A stretch of 64,000 nt of DNA from Primula veris (taxonomy: Eukaryota; Streptophyta; Magnoliopsida; Ericales; Primulaceae): assembly GCA_963682055.1 (NCBI GenBank), contig OY821741.1:3045501-3109500 (forward strand). The letters are read 5' to 3'. Under the pieces are notes generated by a model, which worked only from the letters and a program-made list of their open reading frames with translations, was not told the DNA's origin and did no database searches. Shown here one piece after another: positions 12,198-24,518 of this stretch. Positions within the stretch are counted from its first letter, which is position 1. Every line of letters starts with the position of its first letter. The position numbers were made by a program, and so were the translations under genes.

Positions 12198-13048
12198 TTA
12201 AAAATCACGTTCGTCATCTTCCAAAGCGCTCCAAATCATCCTGTATCATATAAGAAATATATCAAAATCAATTCGCTTTATTGCTTTTTGAAAATAAACA
12301 AAGGGAACATTATCAGGTCACGTACCAAAATAAAGAGATCATGAGGAGAGCTATTATGTAGCTGAGTTTCAAAAGCCGTTGCTTCTTTTCCCAACTAAGC
12401 ATGTTGAAAATCTCTGTTACGTCAACCAGGTGCTCTCGCCGCATGTACCTAAAGACAGACAGGGAAAAAGAGTTTGTTGTCACTATATATAAATCGATTA
12501 ATGAAAATAGATAAAAAGAATGACACGCGGATACTCGGGCATTGTTTGAATGCAGCTTTTACACTCAATTATTCTACTTGGAAGTTGGATCACATTGATT
12601 GATCAGCATGAAGCAAGCGATTTGACTTTCTGGACCAAAAAGACTAGAAGCTTTGATGAACCCAGTTTTGTAACCTCCTATAATTTACCTTATTTGAAGT
12701 TCTAATCAAACAAGCGCTTAATATAATGTTTGTAAGATGCTACAAATGCATGCAATATGAGGAAACAGTACTTTGGCGTCGTTAAAAATGAGTTGAAGAG
12801 GCCTATTAACAAACAATTTTGCTGCTACGTCTGCTGTTTTATAAAGTGCCTAAATGAAGATGAACCCAGTCCAAGGCATAACAAAAACTGAGCTTCACTT
12901 ATTATGACGTTTCCATCTTATGAATCACTACAATAAAATTTCAAAACATCCAAGCTATAAAAGCACTTACATAGATACTGATGCCTTTCGCCTACAGTAT
13001 AATACTATAATTTATGGAAAAATAGTGTACACCATATTTCCCATTTCC

Positions 13049-13080
<32 letters not shown>

Positions 13081-13755
13081 AATACTAAGCTCTTTTAACC
13101 CCAAAAAAGGACAAAGAAAAATCGCGTCCTTCAGGTTAGATCGGAGATTGCAATATTATTTTGAATATACATTGTGTATGATATGATGTACAGAACATGT
13201 TAGGGGAACTTAAATTTGTCATGATTAGATTAATGAGAAAGGTGCATTATAAGACGATGTTTACCTAACCAAATATGCAACGACTAACTGCACATAATTT
13301 GGGGTCACGGACCAACTGTCTGGTAGGAGTAAAAAGCAAGTTGTCTATTTAAGACCTTTTTTCTATTCTAAAACTAATCGTATAGAATTATTATTAGATT
13401 TTTGTTATACTCAGTAAACTTTATTTTCCTTCTGTGGCAATTCTCGTGAAAATATTGTTATCGTTGATAAGGCGAAAAATGATCACAATTCACGGCCATG
13501 ATTGGGCTTATGTGCAGAAAACAAATACGCATACAAAATGACAAGACAGGATAACCTAAACCGTTTTCCACCACAAGGCCGGGCCTTTAGCTAGACCCCC
13601 TAGACAAAGGATACAATCATAACAACATTTTTTGAAAAAAAAACAATTGCTCCTTTTTAGGCCTTGTTCATGAATTGTTAAGATTTTTTGGGCATTATTT
13701 AAACATAACATTTGATTTAGTATGGCTACCCAGTAGATTTGTGAGCCCACTCCAC

Positions 13756-13789
<34 letters not shown>

Positions 13790-15127
13790 TTCGTATTAAG
13801 TCATGCAAAATAATGAAAAAAACCCAGGAAGATGTGAAGAAAAGCAATAGAGGGAGTGTGTACATTTATTTAAATACTAGCTTAACATACATATGCAACA
13901 ATCTAGAAACTATCTCACATCATGCAGAGTAAACAACTTCATAGCAGAGCAAAAAAAATGCAGAAATGAATATTGATGAAGACGATTAGAAAACAAGTTT
14001 GGCATAAACAAATTACTCTCTGAAGAAGGAATACCACTAGAAACTCACAACCATATATATGAATGCATGCATGAGATACTAGGCTTGTCTGATTGCATAT
14101 TTTAAGCAGATACAGTAATTTGGAGTTATTGAGGTTGATAAGAAGAGTTCGGTCATCAAGCTTAAAGATTCTAGCTTTTTCAGGCCAAAAAACAGGAAAC
14201 TAAAATTTAAAACAGGAAAAAAAGAGCTTTAAAGATGCAAGCAAACAAAGCCATAATTCTAGTATAAAGATTAAGATGACAGGTCTTTCTTTAATCTAGG
14301 AAAGAATAAAACTTACAATCTCACGTTGTAATACATTAAAGGAACACTTAATAGCGCCATAACCCAGTGTCCAGTCAATAAATAGAACAAGCACAAGCTG
14401 GCTTGAGTGATAAACTCTGGCAAAATCACTGCATTTATACGAGATGCTGAGTCATATGGGTTTATATAATCAAACTCCAAATCGGCCAAGCACATGAGCT
14501 GCATAGGAAATACAAAAACTCAGATTTCCAATTCAACAGTACCACAAGCATTGTTGTACGAAACCGTATTAAGCTAAATGCTAAGAAATTAGGCATCTTT
14601 GGCAAGAACCATGCCTGTGTGCTTTTGTTCTTATAAGTACAAAAGAAAGTATGTTTTGACAACACCATAAAGAGTAAACTTAAAGGTTTTGATACTTCTT
14701 CTTTATAATTACACTTTCCACATCTTTTCTGATAATAACAATTATTCTTCACTGATCACAATGCAAAAAAATATCTACTTTTTATTTTACTAGACGCACT
14801 AGTAAATATTCCTTAAGTATATTATTCCTCCTCCACAATTTAATCTACTTTCTAATAAGATGATCAAACAAGGCCAAATTGTAGTTTTAATCCTTAAAAG
14901 TATATTGGTCGAGGATTATATTTTCAACCACCAATTCAATGTTCATTGTTAAAGCCACCATATTACTAAATTCTTCTAGGGATTTGTAATTTTATGACAT
15001 AATATAGATAAAAGTATTGAGGGCCAAAACGAATAAAAAATTGCTAAGGAATAACCTGGTAAACAATCATGGCGAGAACAGCTATGAGGATAAAAAAGAA
15101 CAACAGCCATGCTAGAAAATCCGGCAT
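12198..15127 (-). CDS. Protein cornichon homologue (ER cargo receptor), 4 exons
   Basis: Minus-strand exons are 15127-15056, 14498-14317, 12448-12326 and 12240-12198. All introns are GT-AG, and the exons join in frame to a 139-residue protein with no stop, the usual length for plant cornichons. It starts [18 protein letters not shown] (first membrane segment) and continues with the family signature [26 protein letters not shown], a second hydrophobic segment around [22 protein letters not shown], and a third segment before [12 protein letters not shown]. Cornichon proteins load membrane cargo into COPII vesicles at the ER, and plant members sort transporters. The acidic C-terminal tail matches the CNIH1/3/4-like group as I remember it. 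The second intron is 1.87 kb and contains two microsatellites. The start ATG at 15125-15127 follows a CT-rich leader. The gene looks intact. Confidence 0.9.
13051..13080. repeat. (ATCT)n microsatellite
   Basis: About 7.5 uninterrupted copies of a tetranucleotide within the long second intron of the cornichon gene. Confidence 0.95.
13759..13786. repeat. (GA)n microsatellite
   Basis: Fourteen GA units, also inside the second intron of the cornichon gene. Confidence 0.95.
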
Positions 15128-16489
15128 GTTCACCTCTCTCTCTCTCTTATTTTTTTCAAAATATGTGCCTTTCTTTTCCTAGGCTATGGACTGAAGCTTA
15201 CGCTCAAGTGTTAATTAAGCAGGGAAAAATAAGAAGACAGCGCAGCCGGTAGGGCAATAATCCGAGCTCCCACACTCTGATAAAGTGCACTTAAGAGTTC
15301 AAAATGCGCACCTACATTTGAAACAATAAATAGTTAGCAATCTAGTTTAAATAACAGTTAGCAGAGTAGGTACACTGTCAGTGCAAAAGCATACAATGTC
15401 ATGTAATAGTATGTTGTTTTTCTATTTTCCTTCAGTGGCTTGCATAACAACAGGAAAACCTTCACATTCTATAAGGAATCCCATATTGAGATAAGAGCCG
15501 TGCGTGTATTTTGTAATTCATCACAAGTAAATGTTGGTAGCATATGATGTTATAAGATATTAAGAAGACATATTAAACAAAAACACTAAAATTAAGACAC
15601 TACTTTAATTCAAAAGCAAAAGTCATATCAGTAGTAGAGCTTAAAATGTCAAATTGAATATAAATAATAAATAATATCGCTTCTAGTTATTGTTACATGG
15701 AAAACTATGGAGACACCTTGGCTTACTGTATAAACTTTCACTTCAATGGAAACTCTTTAAACCTTATTGCTTCATAGAAGTCTGGATTTTACTTCCCAAA
15801 TAAAAAGGCTAGGTCTGCAGATTTAAAGCAAATATGCTAGTTTACTTGAGGCAGGGAAAAAGCTGGACTCATCCAGATCATAACTTACAGTTTCCTTTTC
15901 AGACTGAACTAGAGGTTAGAGATAGCTAGATGAATATAGTTCAAAATTCTAGCTTTTCCAAGTCAATCAAGCAAAATTGTCTTGAGCTTAAGATAAACCC
16001 TATGTTTCTTTCCATAGCTTTGCAAAAACTTTGGGTCATCTCAACGGAAGCGTGTATAATTATTTGAGCTTTCACATTTTTATGATACAACCCTAGATTC
16101 ATTTTGACTTCATGACGTTTAATTTGTTGCCTAGAATATGTTTTCCACTCATATCTAGAGATGGGATAATAAATAATCTTCCTTGAAGCTTTTAAGTAAA
16201 AAAACAAGGTATTTCATAAAAGAAAAACAGATGGATGGATTGGGCTCGTAAAGTTATAGGTCAATATCAGAAAATGCGGGAAAGATTTAAGCCAAAATTT
16301 GAAGTAATACTGATGCCAAAAGGATATAATTTTTACGTGAAAGAAGCTTGGGCTAAATGTGAAACGAAACAAGGTCCAAGTTAATTTCAAAAGCTTTGGA
16401 ACCACGAAAAAGATCACCCACTTCAATAAAAGCATGTAGAAACTAGAATCTTTTCTGTGATTCAAAGTTTAAACCTAGTTTTGTTTCGA
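15128..16489. other. Cornichon upstream region, no other gene seen
   Basis: A CT-rich tract (about 15136-15148) directly precedes the cornichon start and is probably its 5' leader. Beyond about 15300 the sequence is AT-rich, and its short minus-strand open frames (15941-16465) have no recognisable domain. Confidence 0.4.
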
Positions 16490-17520
16490 TATCTTTGGAA
16501 ACGGAAACCTCTCGTCCATTTCAGTAAGGCACTTCAACCATGTTTGGTTGCAAACTTTAGGCTCGTTTTTGTTATTTGCTGAAAGATGGATTGCATTTGG
16601 TTGACCGGCTTACAAACTTAAGCTATAAGAGTGTTTTTTTCTGCAAAAGTTAGAAACTTTAAGCTCCTTTTGTTATTTTCTATAAACTGGCTTGCATTCG
16701 GTTGACCGTTTTAAATATAAAAAAAAAGATAAGCTTGAGGTATGTGTTTTCCTGAAAAGCTACAATCTTTAAGTTGGACAACCCAACTTTTTTTTCTCAA
16801 ACTCATAAAAATAGCTTATTCTCTTAAGAGCTGCAACCAAACAAGCCCTTAGTTCATCAGCCTTAATCTATCAAAACTGCGAAATCCAATATTTTTTTAC
16901 TTAAATCAAAATATGGGTTAATCCTACATTTAGCTATTACCGTCGTTCAGGTCTCCCCAAAAAAGGATCTTATCACTTAAAGTATCATTAATTGCAGATT
17001 CTAAGCTCATCTTTTGCTATTTTCCATAAGCTCGATTGCAATTAGTTGACCGGCTTAAAAAGTTAAGCTTCGGTTTTCCTAGAAAGCTAGAAACTTTAAG
17101 CTGGAAAGATCCAACTTTTTCTTCTCAAACTCAAAAGAACTTAGCTTTGTTTACTTAAAAGCTGCAAACAAACAAGCCCCAAGTTCCTTAAGCCTAAAAC
17201 TATCAAAAAACATGGGTCACTCTTTAACTTTTGTGCTAAAAATTAAAGCTTTCTCTAAAAAGCTAGAAGCTATAAGGTGGAAAGACCCAACTGTTTTCTC
17301 AAACTCAAAAGAACTAAGCTTCTTTAAAGTTAAAAGCTGCAAACAAACAAGCCCTTAGTTCTTTAGCCTAAAACTAACAAAATTATAAAACTTTATGTTC
17401 TTCCACCTAAATCAAAATATAAACTTTATGTCACTCTTAATTATTTTCTCTAAAAAATTTAAGCTTTCTCTAAAAAAAAGCTACAAACTTTAAGCTGGAA
17501 AGAGCCAATTCTTTTCATTA
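16490..17520. repeat. Degenerate repeat cluster ('aaacaagccc' family)
   Basis: At least three diverged copies of a block with the order TTTAAGCTGGAAAGA, CCAACTTTTT, CTCAAACTCA, AAAGCTGCAA and AAACAAGCCC occur at about 16768-16878, 17086-17215 and 17266-17381, with a partial copy near 17480-17520. Spacing is irregular (about 330, 180 and 215 bases). The 'ccaaacaagccc' end resembles termini of non-autonomous hAT-like elements, but I could not define terminal repeats or target duplications. Confidence 0.55.
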
Positions 17521-17827
17521 AATCCAAATAATGTCAAATTCAATACAATTTGTGTAAAAATACTATCAAATTCAAAGTATAAAAATAGGATTTGTATCAA
17601 TTGTCAAACACATACAATACTCTTTAATTTTTTATTTTACTAGAAGTAGGAAAAAACTATGAATTTAATAAAAAGAAAAACATCAAATAAAAAGCTAGAC
17701 CAATAATTACTAAACCATAAATTCAATAAATTTTGATAAACTAAAAACATCAGCAATTAAAACCCAATTTCAAAACATTAAATACTAACAAAAATGAAGA
17801 CAAAGTAGATCTGATTATGGGTCTTCT

Positions 17828-17966
17828 GTAATTAAATTAAATTAAATTAAATTAAATAAATACACATACATACATATATATATATATATAAAGTGAAATA
17901 ATTACCTTATGGAGTTAATTCGCAGTTTGTATAGCTTTTTTATTTATTTATTTATTTATTTATTAT
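17828..17966. repeat. Cluster of simple repeats: (TTAAA)n, (TA)n, (TTTA)n
   Basis: Successive short microsatellites: a pentanucleotide run near 17832-17858, a TA run near 17874-17890 and a TTTA run near 17938-17962. This is plain sequence low complexity. Confidence 0.85.
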
Positions 17967-18014
17967 ACAGAAAAATAAAGAGAGAGAGATAAAAACTCAA
18001 ATGGGGTTTTTTTA

Positions 18015-18560
18015 AAAAGCTGTTTGTTGTTTTTAATATTTATTCTATTTGGTTATATTAATTATACTTTTTTACATTTTGTTATTTTAGTTTTTTTTTT
18101 TTTCAAGTATAATGCTTTTTTATAAGTTGCATAATTTTGATTTTATGGAAAGGTTAAGAAGGATATCTCTTTTCTTTTGATTTTTAAACTAAAAAGAGGG
18201 GGAGAGATAATAGAGAAATTATATAATAATAAAAATATATATAAATTTCACGTTTTATCTTTAAGAAATACAACTCATTGATTTTCGTAAAAAGATGTTT
18301 ATTGTTTTAAAACTGTTTCATTTGGTCATGTTAATTACGTCTTTTTACGGTTTGTGATTTTAGTATTTTTTAAGTACAGTATAACGTTTTTTATAAGTCA
18401 CGTAATTTTGATTTTTGGAAAGGTTAGAAATTATTTTTTTGTTAATTTTATTAAGCTAAAAAGGGAAGAGAGATAATAGAGAAGTTATATAATTAAAAAA
18501 TATATATAAATTTCACATTTTATCTTTTAAGAAAGACGTAAATCATTGATTTTTGTAAAA
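18015..18560. repeat. Old tandem duplication, about 2 x 270-285 bp
   Basis: Two adjacent diverged units, about 18015-18298 and 18299-18560, share the same block order: an 'atttggttat(g)ttaatta' block, 'ataatttt(g)attttatggaaaggtta', 'gagagataatagagaa', and 'atatataaatttcac'. Non-coding and AT-rich. Confidence 0.65.
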
Positions 18561-19269
18561 GATGTTTTAAAAATCACATTATTTGTTTTTCGTTTTCCAA
18601 CTTCTCGTTTCCCAATTTTACTTTGTTTCATGTGTGTAGTTTCATTTTTTCCGCACTTTAGGTTTCACATCTTGTTTCCGTTTATCGTTCTGACAATTGC
18701 AACATAGCCGGGCAGGCACAACCAATATTAAAAAAAATATGTTATTAAATTTACAAATAAACTAACTCTTCCATGAATTTGCCATCGTTAGGGCTTAAAA
18801 ACATATCATATCTCCGGCTATTCATTTTCTATATAAATACACACACGTGCGTAATGGAAATGGATAGTTCGCAGTAAATCTAATTCAGAATTTATTTTGT
18901 AACGAAATTGATTAGCTCAATTAAAAACGGCCTCAATTAACAACTAGTTTTTGTTTTTGTGGGGTTAATAATTCTATGTTGAACATATATCATATACTTG
19001 ATATAACTCCTTCTTATACTTGCTAGATCAAGAATTAATGGTAAAGTTACTTTTAAAACTTGTTAATTATTGTTAATCGCATAACAAAGTAAGTACAACA
19101 ATTGCACCTAGCTAGTGATCACTATGTTTGGAATTTAATTAAATATGACACAAGAATCTTATACTATATATAAGTCAAAATAAATTTTTGTGACAAATTA
19201 TGCTATTAATTGTACCTTTCATATATATATATATATACCAGCTGAATTAAAGAAACAAAAGCAGTAATA

Positions 19270-19475
19270 TTGATATGCCACAAACGCATGCCAGCGTTAA
19301 CGCCGACTATAAGCCCATAGCACAAAAAAGTAGAAAAATATCTGTCGAGCACATAGAGGCTATAATAGCGGAAGTTCGGAAATTGTTGGAGGCCAGACCA
19401 TAAGAGAGGTAATATATTCAAGATGGTTGTCCAATCCAGTGGTGGTTCCCAAGAAAAATGGGTTACACAGATGAC
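19270..19475 (+). mobile_element. Ty3/gypsy reverse transcriptase N-terminal remnant
   Basis: The plus strand encodes the stretch just upstream of the RT palm of Ty3/gypsy polyproteins: DYKPIAQKSRKISVEH, AEVRKLLEAR, then after a one-base frame change IREVIYSRWLSN and PVVVPKKNG. This is the conserved entry to reverse transcriptase in plant gypsy elements. A stop follows immediately, and no protease, integrase, RNase H or LTR is visible. It is a small dead fragment. Confidence 0.75.
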
Positions 19476-21500
19476 CTACATGACAAAATAATTATATTTC
19501 ATGTTTTAAGGGATTTTTAAATGGAAATTGATTTATTCATCATACACCTGTTATAATATCTGTACACAATGTCTGAATATTAATCTCTAGCATTTCTCAA
19601 TTATTTTTTTACTATATCAACCAAATTAAACTGATTTTTTTATACTTACTCTAATTTTTTACTTGATTCTAGCTTATTTATTACACTCAAAATTCGATGT
19701 CATTTTCTACCCAAGTTGTTGAGAAGTTGAAGGTTACTACACCAACATGTACAGATCGAGCTTGTTTTTGTAAGAAAAAACGATACCTTATTTGAGCACT
19801 CGAAATTACTGAAAGATTCTCGAAAAAACGATAAACTCTTCCATGTACAATGGCTTTGTTTGCTCCGTTGCTTTTTTATAATCAAGCTAAGGCCAAGATT
19901 AATTAGGACTGGTTAAATATTATGTGTTTCTTTTTCTCTTGTAAGACACTTCGAATTATTAATAAAAGTTGGACCGTGATTATTAAAAAAATAAGAGAAC
20001 AAAAACAGAAGCAACAAAAACGCTTTGATAAGCTTGCACTTTCTTATACTAGAAAAGGCTAACGTTAACACCGTACGCTCTTTCGCGTCTCAAATGCTGA
20101 TAGTACAGCTTATCCAACGACAAGGAGCAATCAAAGAGGATTGAGCATCGTATTTATAGAAAAAACTAGAACTATAACGAAATACTGTGAACCCGAGAAA
20201 CTTGTAATTAAGTTCACTTTGGTTGCTGAGTCTTTTGATTACAGGCATTTGGTTTTCAACAAAAAAACACAAAATTTTATCTTCCTCGATAAAGTCCGAT
20301 TTTCCTCATTATTTCTTTGGACTAGAGGTCCATGGTGGTTCAAGTTTTCTTGCACGAGACCGATGTCGAATTGTGCAGTGGATAAGGAGTTTAGGAGAAA
20401 ATATAATGAAATATTTACAAGTGATGAATTTGTTATAATGAATATAAGCATAAAAGGTTGAGTAGAATTGATCTGAAGGAATTAGTGTTTTTTTGCCAAG
20501 AATAAAAAAGAAATGAGTTCAACTAATTAAGAAGCTAATTAAACTTGCATCACACTTCAAAATGATAACAAAATGATAACATTTTCATATTATCATATTT
20601 GATTTTGAGAATATGAAAATGTCACAAATTTAGATTTCTTTGATGTCACACTAGGTTCGTTTTGAATTAGACTAAATAATTTATGCTTTAAATGGTTTTT
20701 AATTCTTTTAGGCTAAATATGTTCTTTTGTAGCTCAGTCGTGATGGAGTTTATAAGCTATTCTTTTATCTGTCTTAATTTGTTAAAAACTTAAAAATAGT
20801 GTAAATTTTAGACTTTAAATTGCAAATTCAATGAAACATGGATCATTAATGCTAAAGTTAATTTTGTACACAACGTGTTATATCAACTATATATTCTTGG
20901 AGGTTTGTTGCGAGTAGCTTGAATAAATTCAAAAATGTAAAAAATAATTTTAGAAATAAGTTTATTTGTAATGCTTGGAGGTTAGGCTCATCATTCATTC
21001 GATGGGGCGCTTTCTTTCCTACGACTTCGTTGTAACCTTCAGGCATTGTGAGCCTTTGGCTTTATATACACGCTTAATCTCAAAAAAACTATAGATTCTT
21101 GACTGGACAATATTCGTCTTGCTAAATTTATAGAAAAAGACTCAAAATCAATTATGAAGAAAGACGATACATTTATTTCCTTTATTTTTCTAACAAAATA
21201 TTTAAAAAGAAAGACTATCTACAAATTTGTAAAGAAAGACCCGAGTTTAATAATAATAAAGTCTTTGTTGTCACTATATAACATTACATTAGTACCAATT
21301 ATATAGTGTGATGCAATCAACACTTATCATTATTAATTAAATACTTGTTGACTGACTTACCACATGACAATAATTATTATAATGTCCCTTTCAAATGATG
21401 CACTAACAAACAATTCATTGGGTGAAATAGAATTAAAATAATCTCATTTTATTTGGACTATTTGGTACCTAATTATTATGTCCACTCTCATATATATCTC
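19476..21500. other. GH32 upstream region, no gene seen
   Basis: AT-rich, with a 13-bp inverted repeat (20579-20591 with 20610-20622, 18-base loop). An open frame around 20141-20461 has no recognisable domain and is probably chance or decayed transposon. The last few hundred bases are presumably the GH32 promoter. Confidence 0.4.
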
Positions 21501-21508
21501 TATTTAAA
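21501..21508 (+). promoter_or_regulatory. Candidate TATA box of the GH32 gene
   Basis: TATTTAAA lies 77 bases upstream of the first plausible ATG (21578), a normal spacing for a plant core promoter with a short leader. A second AT run at 21490-21496 is an alternative. Confidence 0.4.
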
Positions 21509-22932
21509 TTCCCTTTACTATATGCACAAAGTACTTTTATTTTCATTTCTCAAACATTGCCAATACAAACTTGCAATATGAGCAATGAAGCTCAATACAC
21601 ACGGCTTCATGAGAACTCTGAAAATTCCGACCGTCGCAATCCCTTAAAGAATTTGGCTGGAATTTTTGTCGGTTTATTTTTGGTAACAACTTTAGTAGCC
21701 TTAGTCATTAACCATACAAGAAAAACACCGGAAGATTTTTCTGGTGAAATCCCGACGTATCCTTGGAGTAACGAAATGCTGATTTGGCAGAGGACAGGAT
21801 ATCATTTTCAACCGGAGAAAAACTGGATGAACGGTTAGTCAACTACTTATTTATCTCGTCATTACGCAGCTTCAACATAAATTGTATTAATGGAGCTTCT
21901 TAGTTAAGGAAATATACGGTCTTGTTCGAATTTGAAAAAGGAAAGTATATACTTTTAAGCTGGTTATTCGCATAACCAGAACTCATGATATGCATTTAAA
22001 CAAAGAAGCTGAGCTCAAAAGCTACAGCTAAAGAAATATCAAGTCACTAAAATTTACAAATTTAGGGGTGACTTAGGACTATTAGTATTTCAATTAAATA
22101 ACTAAGAACCAAGTACAAGTTAAGGCTTAATCATTCCTTATAAGTTTTATTATCCAAAGTTAGTTTCTTACACTGACTAATATTATTTTCATGTTTAATT
22201 ATCTCTAATGGTTGCTTTAATGCTGGGGATGCTACTGGTCTATATCGTAATCAGATCCTAATGGTATGTTTTCCTTTCATTAATTTGTATATTTTGTTTA
22301 CTTTTAATATATAGTTCAACCTTGCAAATTAACAATAGTCTGGATTTAGTTATTACGACAATTAGAAAGATTAGATTGGACATGCTAATTCATGACGTGT
22401 ATAGCTAATAAACGTTATGTTACAGAAAGTTAACAAAAGACAAAATAACGTACTAATGTTAGTAATTAATTACTTGTTTATCTATGTTTGAAACCACGAA
22501 TGTAATGTTATGGACAAGATTATACAAATGATGGCATTTATAACCTTTGATTACAAAATAAGAAAGCAGTATTTTCATTGTCTAGCTAATAATCAAACCT
22601 TAATAAGTGAACATTTTATTAAAACGTAATAAATGACCAGTTCTCGTCTTTTATAAAATACTACTTGCATTTTTTAATTATATTAAGGTAGTACTATTGT
22701 AAAGAAGTATTATTTTGTAAGTTCATTAGAAAAGTACAAATCACGTGAGCTAGATCCCATCTAGCAATTTACGCCACTAAGTTAAAGATTAAATTAGAGC
22801 AAAAAACTGCACTTTTGCCCCTAAACCATTACATATATTTTACTTTTCCACCGTCTTATAAATATGCTCAAATTACCCCAAACTAAGTTTGTTTTAGAAG
22901 GCAAGAAGCAATCGGGGTGTCGAATTTGTATA

Positions 22933-23439
22933 AAAACTAATGCTAACTTGCTAAGTGAAAAAAATATATCTTGGGGATGTCAAATTACTATTTTTAACAA
23001 AATTTAGCATAAATACATGATAAAAATTGAAAACAAATCATAAATCTTGAAGTTATAAAAACGAATGCTAACTTGATAAGTGAAAAACATATATCTTGGG
23101 GATGTCAAATTACTATTTTTAACGAAATTTAATTAGTATAAATACATGATAAAAATTGAAAACAAATCATAAATTTTGTAGTTATAAAAACAAAAGCTAA
23201 CTTGCTAAGTGAAAAACATATATCTTGGGGATGTCAAATTACTATTTTTAACGAAATTTAATTAGTATAAATACATGATAAAAATTGAAAACAAATCATA
23301 AATTTTGTAGTTATAAAAACAAAAGCTAACTTGCTAAGTGAAAAACATATATCTTGGGGATGTCAAATTACTGTTTTTAACGAAATTTAGCATAAATACA
23401 TGATAAAAATTGAAAACAAATCATAAATTTTGAAGTTAT
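22933..23439. repeat. Minisatellite in GH32 intron 2, 4 copies of about 125-129 bp
   Basis: Four tandem units start near 22933, 23057, 23186 and 23315. Each contains GCTAACTTG, ATATCTTGGGGATGTCAAAT and AAATTGAAAACAAATCATAA. Units 2 and 3 carry a short 'ttaatta' insertion, so the array grew by stepwise duplication. It lies between the mini-exon and the first part of the large exon. Confidence 0.9.
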
Positions 23440-24132
23440 GGGGATGTCGTGGCTCCCAAGTCTCATTTAGTTTCGTCCTAATTAAGTGTGTATTAACTAA
23501 CCGTACCCACAAAAGATGTATTTAGATTCATAAAATGTAACTAGATCTCATCATTATTAGTTCGTTCGATTACAAATCATTTTGAGGCCATATATATGTA
23601 TATTGTCCAACCTTTTTTTCATATTAATTAATCCGTTTACTAATAATCATGCAACCAAACGGTAACCAAAACCTTTGTCATTGCATAACTTTGAGTGAAA
23701 ATCATGGAAACCTTTGTCGCATCATTATAATACAAATACATGTAATTGTTTTGTTTTGTATATTTTGGATTTTCATGTCTTAGGCCCACTTTTCTACAAG
23801 GGATGGTACCACTTATTCTACCAGTACAACCCTCGTTCCGCGGCATTTGGGAACATAACATGGGGCCACGCAGTGTCGACCGACATGATCAACTGGTTCC
23901 ACCTCCCTATTGCCATGGAGCCCGACAACCCTTCAGATATCGAAGGCGTCTGGACTGGGTCTGCCACCCTTCTCTCAGACGATCACGCCGTCATGATATA
24001 CACCGGTATAAATAAAGATTTTGTCGAGGTGCAAAATCTAGCGTACCCTGCTGACCTGTCTGACCCTCTCCTTGTACACTGGGTCAAGTATGCGGGTAAC
24101 CCGGTCATGGTCCCTCCTAGCGGGGTCTTCAG

Positions 24133-24518
24133 GTACTTATAAGATTATTAAATAATTTATACGAAATCTAATAATATAGCTTAAAATTAATACTGATTAC
24201 ATACTTTTGAAAAAAAATCATTTAAGTTTTTTGTTAGCTAAAATATCGAAGGAGGGAGCAGTATTACTTAATTACTACTTATCTAGTAACGTTACGTGAC
24301 AAAAGAATTATATTATCCTAATGCAAAAATGTTACTTAATCCCTTCATTTGGAATTGTAGTAGTCCCAAAAATTTAGAATTTGATAGATTTTAATCCTTC
24401 AATTTAAAACGATGACAGTTTCAGACTTTCAGTCATGATTACCATAGTCTTGATGATCTACCTACATAAAATACCATGAATGATACAATATATGGTTTAT
24501 CTTATATTTTGATTTCAG
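24133..24518 (+). other. Extra intron in the GH32 third exon, holding a dispersed repeat
   Basis: This 386-bp GT-AG intron splits the long third exon, which in the plant GH32 genes I know is usually continuous, just before the RDP motif. TTCAGG occurs at both ends: bases 24128-24133 span the donor and 24514-24519 span the acceptor. Inside, about 24300-24425 matches 56470-56605 (shared ATATTATCCTAA, TAGTCCCAAA, TTTAGAATTTGATAG). Removing the intron restores the expected protein spacing. Confidence 0.7.

Noticed and set aside
20141..20461. 106-codon plus-strand frame upstream of GH32
   Set aside because: No ATG-context, domain or splice support; overlapping frames on both strands are equally open, typical of chance.
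21557..21577. N-terminal extension of the GH32 protein
   Set aside because: The first codon there is TTG. The first ATG, at 21578, gives a normal vacuolar-invertase propeptide.
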